This document shows, in pieces, positions 62,844 through 64,000 of a stretch of DNA of 64,000 nt. Made by a program: the position numbers and the translations under genes. Origin of the DNA: Cichorium intybus. Its lineage: Eukaryota; Streptophyta; Magnoliopsida; Asterales; Asteraceae. Location: the NCBI GenBank assembly GCA_023525715.1, contig CM042016.1, forward strand, positions 66,340,882 through 66,404,881, given 5' to 3'. Under the pieces are notes generated by a model. That model was given only the letters and a program-made list of their open reading frames with translations, was not told the DNA's origin and ran no database searches. Numbering within the stretch: position 1 is the first letter of the stretch; each line of letters starts with the position of its first letter.

Positions 62844-63155
62844 ATGTCTTCTGACCAATCCGTTCTCCACTCAAATCCCGATAATGTCGCCTCGATTCTG
62901 TCATTGTGCTCAAAAGTGACGTTGGACGGCACTAACTACAATGACTGGATCCGTAACATCAAAATGGCTCTAAGGTTTGAACACAAATAGTATGTTCTGG
63001 AAACCGAGCTAGTTGAGGTTGACCTAGATACCGCTACTCCCGAGGAAGTCCCCGCGTACACCAAACACTCAGATGATGCGACCAAAGTGGCCTGCATCAT
63101 GATCGCTACCATGAACCCTGAACTGCAGCGTATCTATGACGACTATTCGCCTTAC
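62844..63155 (+). pseudogene. Gag N-terminal fragment, element G
   Basis: 104 codons with one TAG near 62988. SILSLCSKVTLDGTNYNDW, VLETELVEVD and ATKVACIMIATMNPELQRIY match residues 18-100 of the F gag. Interrupted by the LTR H insertion at 63156. Confidence 0.88.
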
Positions 63156-64000
63156 TGTAACGCCCGGTTTCTCATACAAAGTACACCCAAAAATTTTCAA
63201 ACAATAATACATCAAAATGGGCATACTTGTACTCAAACCAAGGATCAAGATGTTATCAACATGAATATTTACACAAAATGTCCTTACAATTTCAACCAGG
63301 AATTACAAATAAATCTAATTCAACTAAAGGACAAAGCTCTAAACATGTCCATCTCTTCTTATCACATGCCTTCCCCTATCACAGCTATAGCTACCTTCAA
63401 AACAACATACAACTCAAGTGTAAGCTTATAAAAAAGCTTAGTGAGTAATCAATCACACTCTACAAATCTCTCTCAATAAATATCTTCATCATTCTCTTTT
63501 GCTAATCTCATTAGCTGAATATCCACCTTCTCTTAACTCTGAAATCTGCAAACATATTAGCTTTACAAACACCAGCTAATATTTACTAACATTAACTCAA
63601 TAAAATACCACAATCAGTACTGCTCGTAACTCGGCCACGTTTTCACATATGTTCATTTTTAACAACCAACTTATACTTAATCATAGAAATTCTCGTACCT
63701 GTAACAATTAAACTCAAGGACTCTTTAAGTCAACCAATTTATCACATACTCTACTCTTATACTCAATATAGATTGCAACTCATTCTTGTCATCCACAGAT
63801 AACATAATCACTCCAACTCTATTCCATCTCAATAGCCCTCATGGCTATACAATTAGACTCAAAACTCTTTAATGTGACTACACAAACATCTACTCAGTTT
63901 ATACAATAAATATGTATGTTCAACTCAATTGTTGTTATTCACAGATAACAATTTACTCCATAATTAGATTACAACAATAACAACCTAACACATACATATT
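63156..64000 (-). repeat. Gypsy (Tekay/Del-like) LTR H, running off the window
   Basis: Begins TGTAACGCCC within the gag of G. On the minus strand it therefore ends GGGCGTTACA, like the LTR at 13400. The reverse complement near 63420-63450 contains ACTCACTAAGCTT, the box shared by LTR E and the fragment at 12961. Degenerate tandem units with CACAGATAACA lie near 63796 and 63941. Solo LTR or complete element cannot be told. Confidence 0.65.

Larger units (their letters stand above)
60808..63155 (+). mobile_element. 5' part of Copia element G, relative of F
   Basis: LTR, PBS, leader and the start of gag on the plus strand, same family as F by LTR (TGTTGGATTAG start, GAGAGAAAGGTTGATTTATT block), leader signals and gag. 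Cut in gag by LTR H at 63156. Confidence 0.88.

Overview
The window is plant nuclear DNA: a stack of nested LTR retrotransposons with almost no ordinary host genes. Support for a plant comes from Ty1/Copia and Ty3/Gypsy-type elements primed by initiator tRNA-Met (TGGTATCAGAGC at five or more sites), long (TA)n microsatellites, GT-AG introns, TATA boxes, an RWP-RK transcription factor and an Agenet protein. A eudicot, perhaps Asteraceae, is my guess from the style of the elements; the sequence does not prove it.

Layout. 1-7.1 kb: tail of a Sirevirus-like Copia element (copy A, +), a degraded 3' accessory ORF and its LTR, the LTR split by a 3.7-kb insertion that ends in a Helitron-like terminus and a (TA)n tract. 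7.1-18.6 kb: a second Sirevirus-like element (copy B, minus) with 5' LTR, gag, protease, part of integrase, part of RT-RNase H and a nearly intact 808-codon 3' accessory ORF. It is broken by a Gypsy LTR fragment, and its pol-to-accessory-ORF spacer carries a complete Agenet gene in the opposite orientation. 18.6-35.8 kb: a third such element (copy C, +), truncated at its 5' side, whose reverse transcriptase is split by an 8.6-kb Copia element (D, minus). C continues with RT-RNase H, an intron-bearing accessory ORF and a 3' LTR.

37.4-45.1 kb: the most notable object, a young LTR element (E) with about 1.79-kb LTRs differing at only about 7 substitutions and 2 small indels, a 5-bp target duplication, PBS and PPT. 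It has no recognisable gag-pol and instead carries an RKD-type RWP-RK transcription factor gene in antisense, with two introns and its own TATA box. 45.4-51.1 kb: (TA)n tracts invaded by a terminal-inverted-repeat element and a Helitron-like end, plus a 208-bp MITE with a 9-bp target duplication. 51.2-59.1 kb: a complete Copia element (F, minus) with target duplication ATCCG and nearly full-length gag-PR, integrase and RT-RNase H. 60.8-63.2 kb: the 5' part of a relative of F (G, +), cut by a Gypsy-type LTR (H) that runs off the window.

How the parts work together. Gag, protease, integrase and RT-RNase H are the replication functions of the Copia elements, and none of the copies here looks fully intact. 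Two gene types that resemble host regulators, an Agenet chromatin-reader protein and an RKD transcription factor, lie antisense inside LTR elements with apparent promoters of their own. The Sirevirus-like 3' accessory ORF also appears to have its own TATA box in both copies where the upstream region is present.
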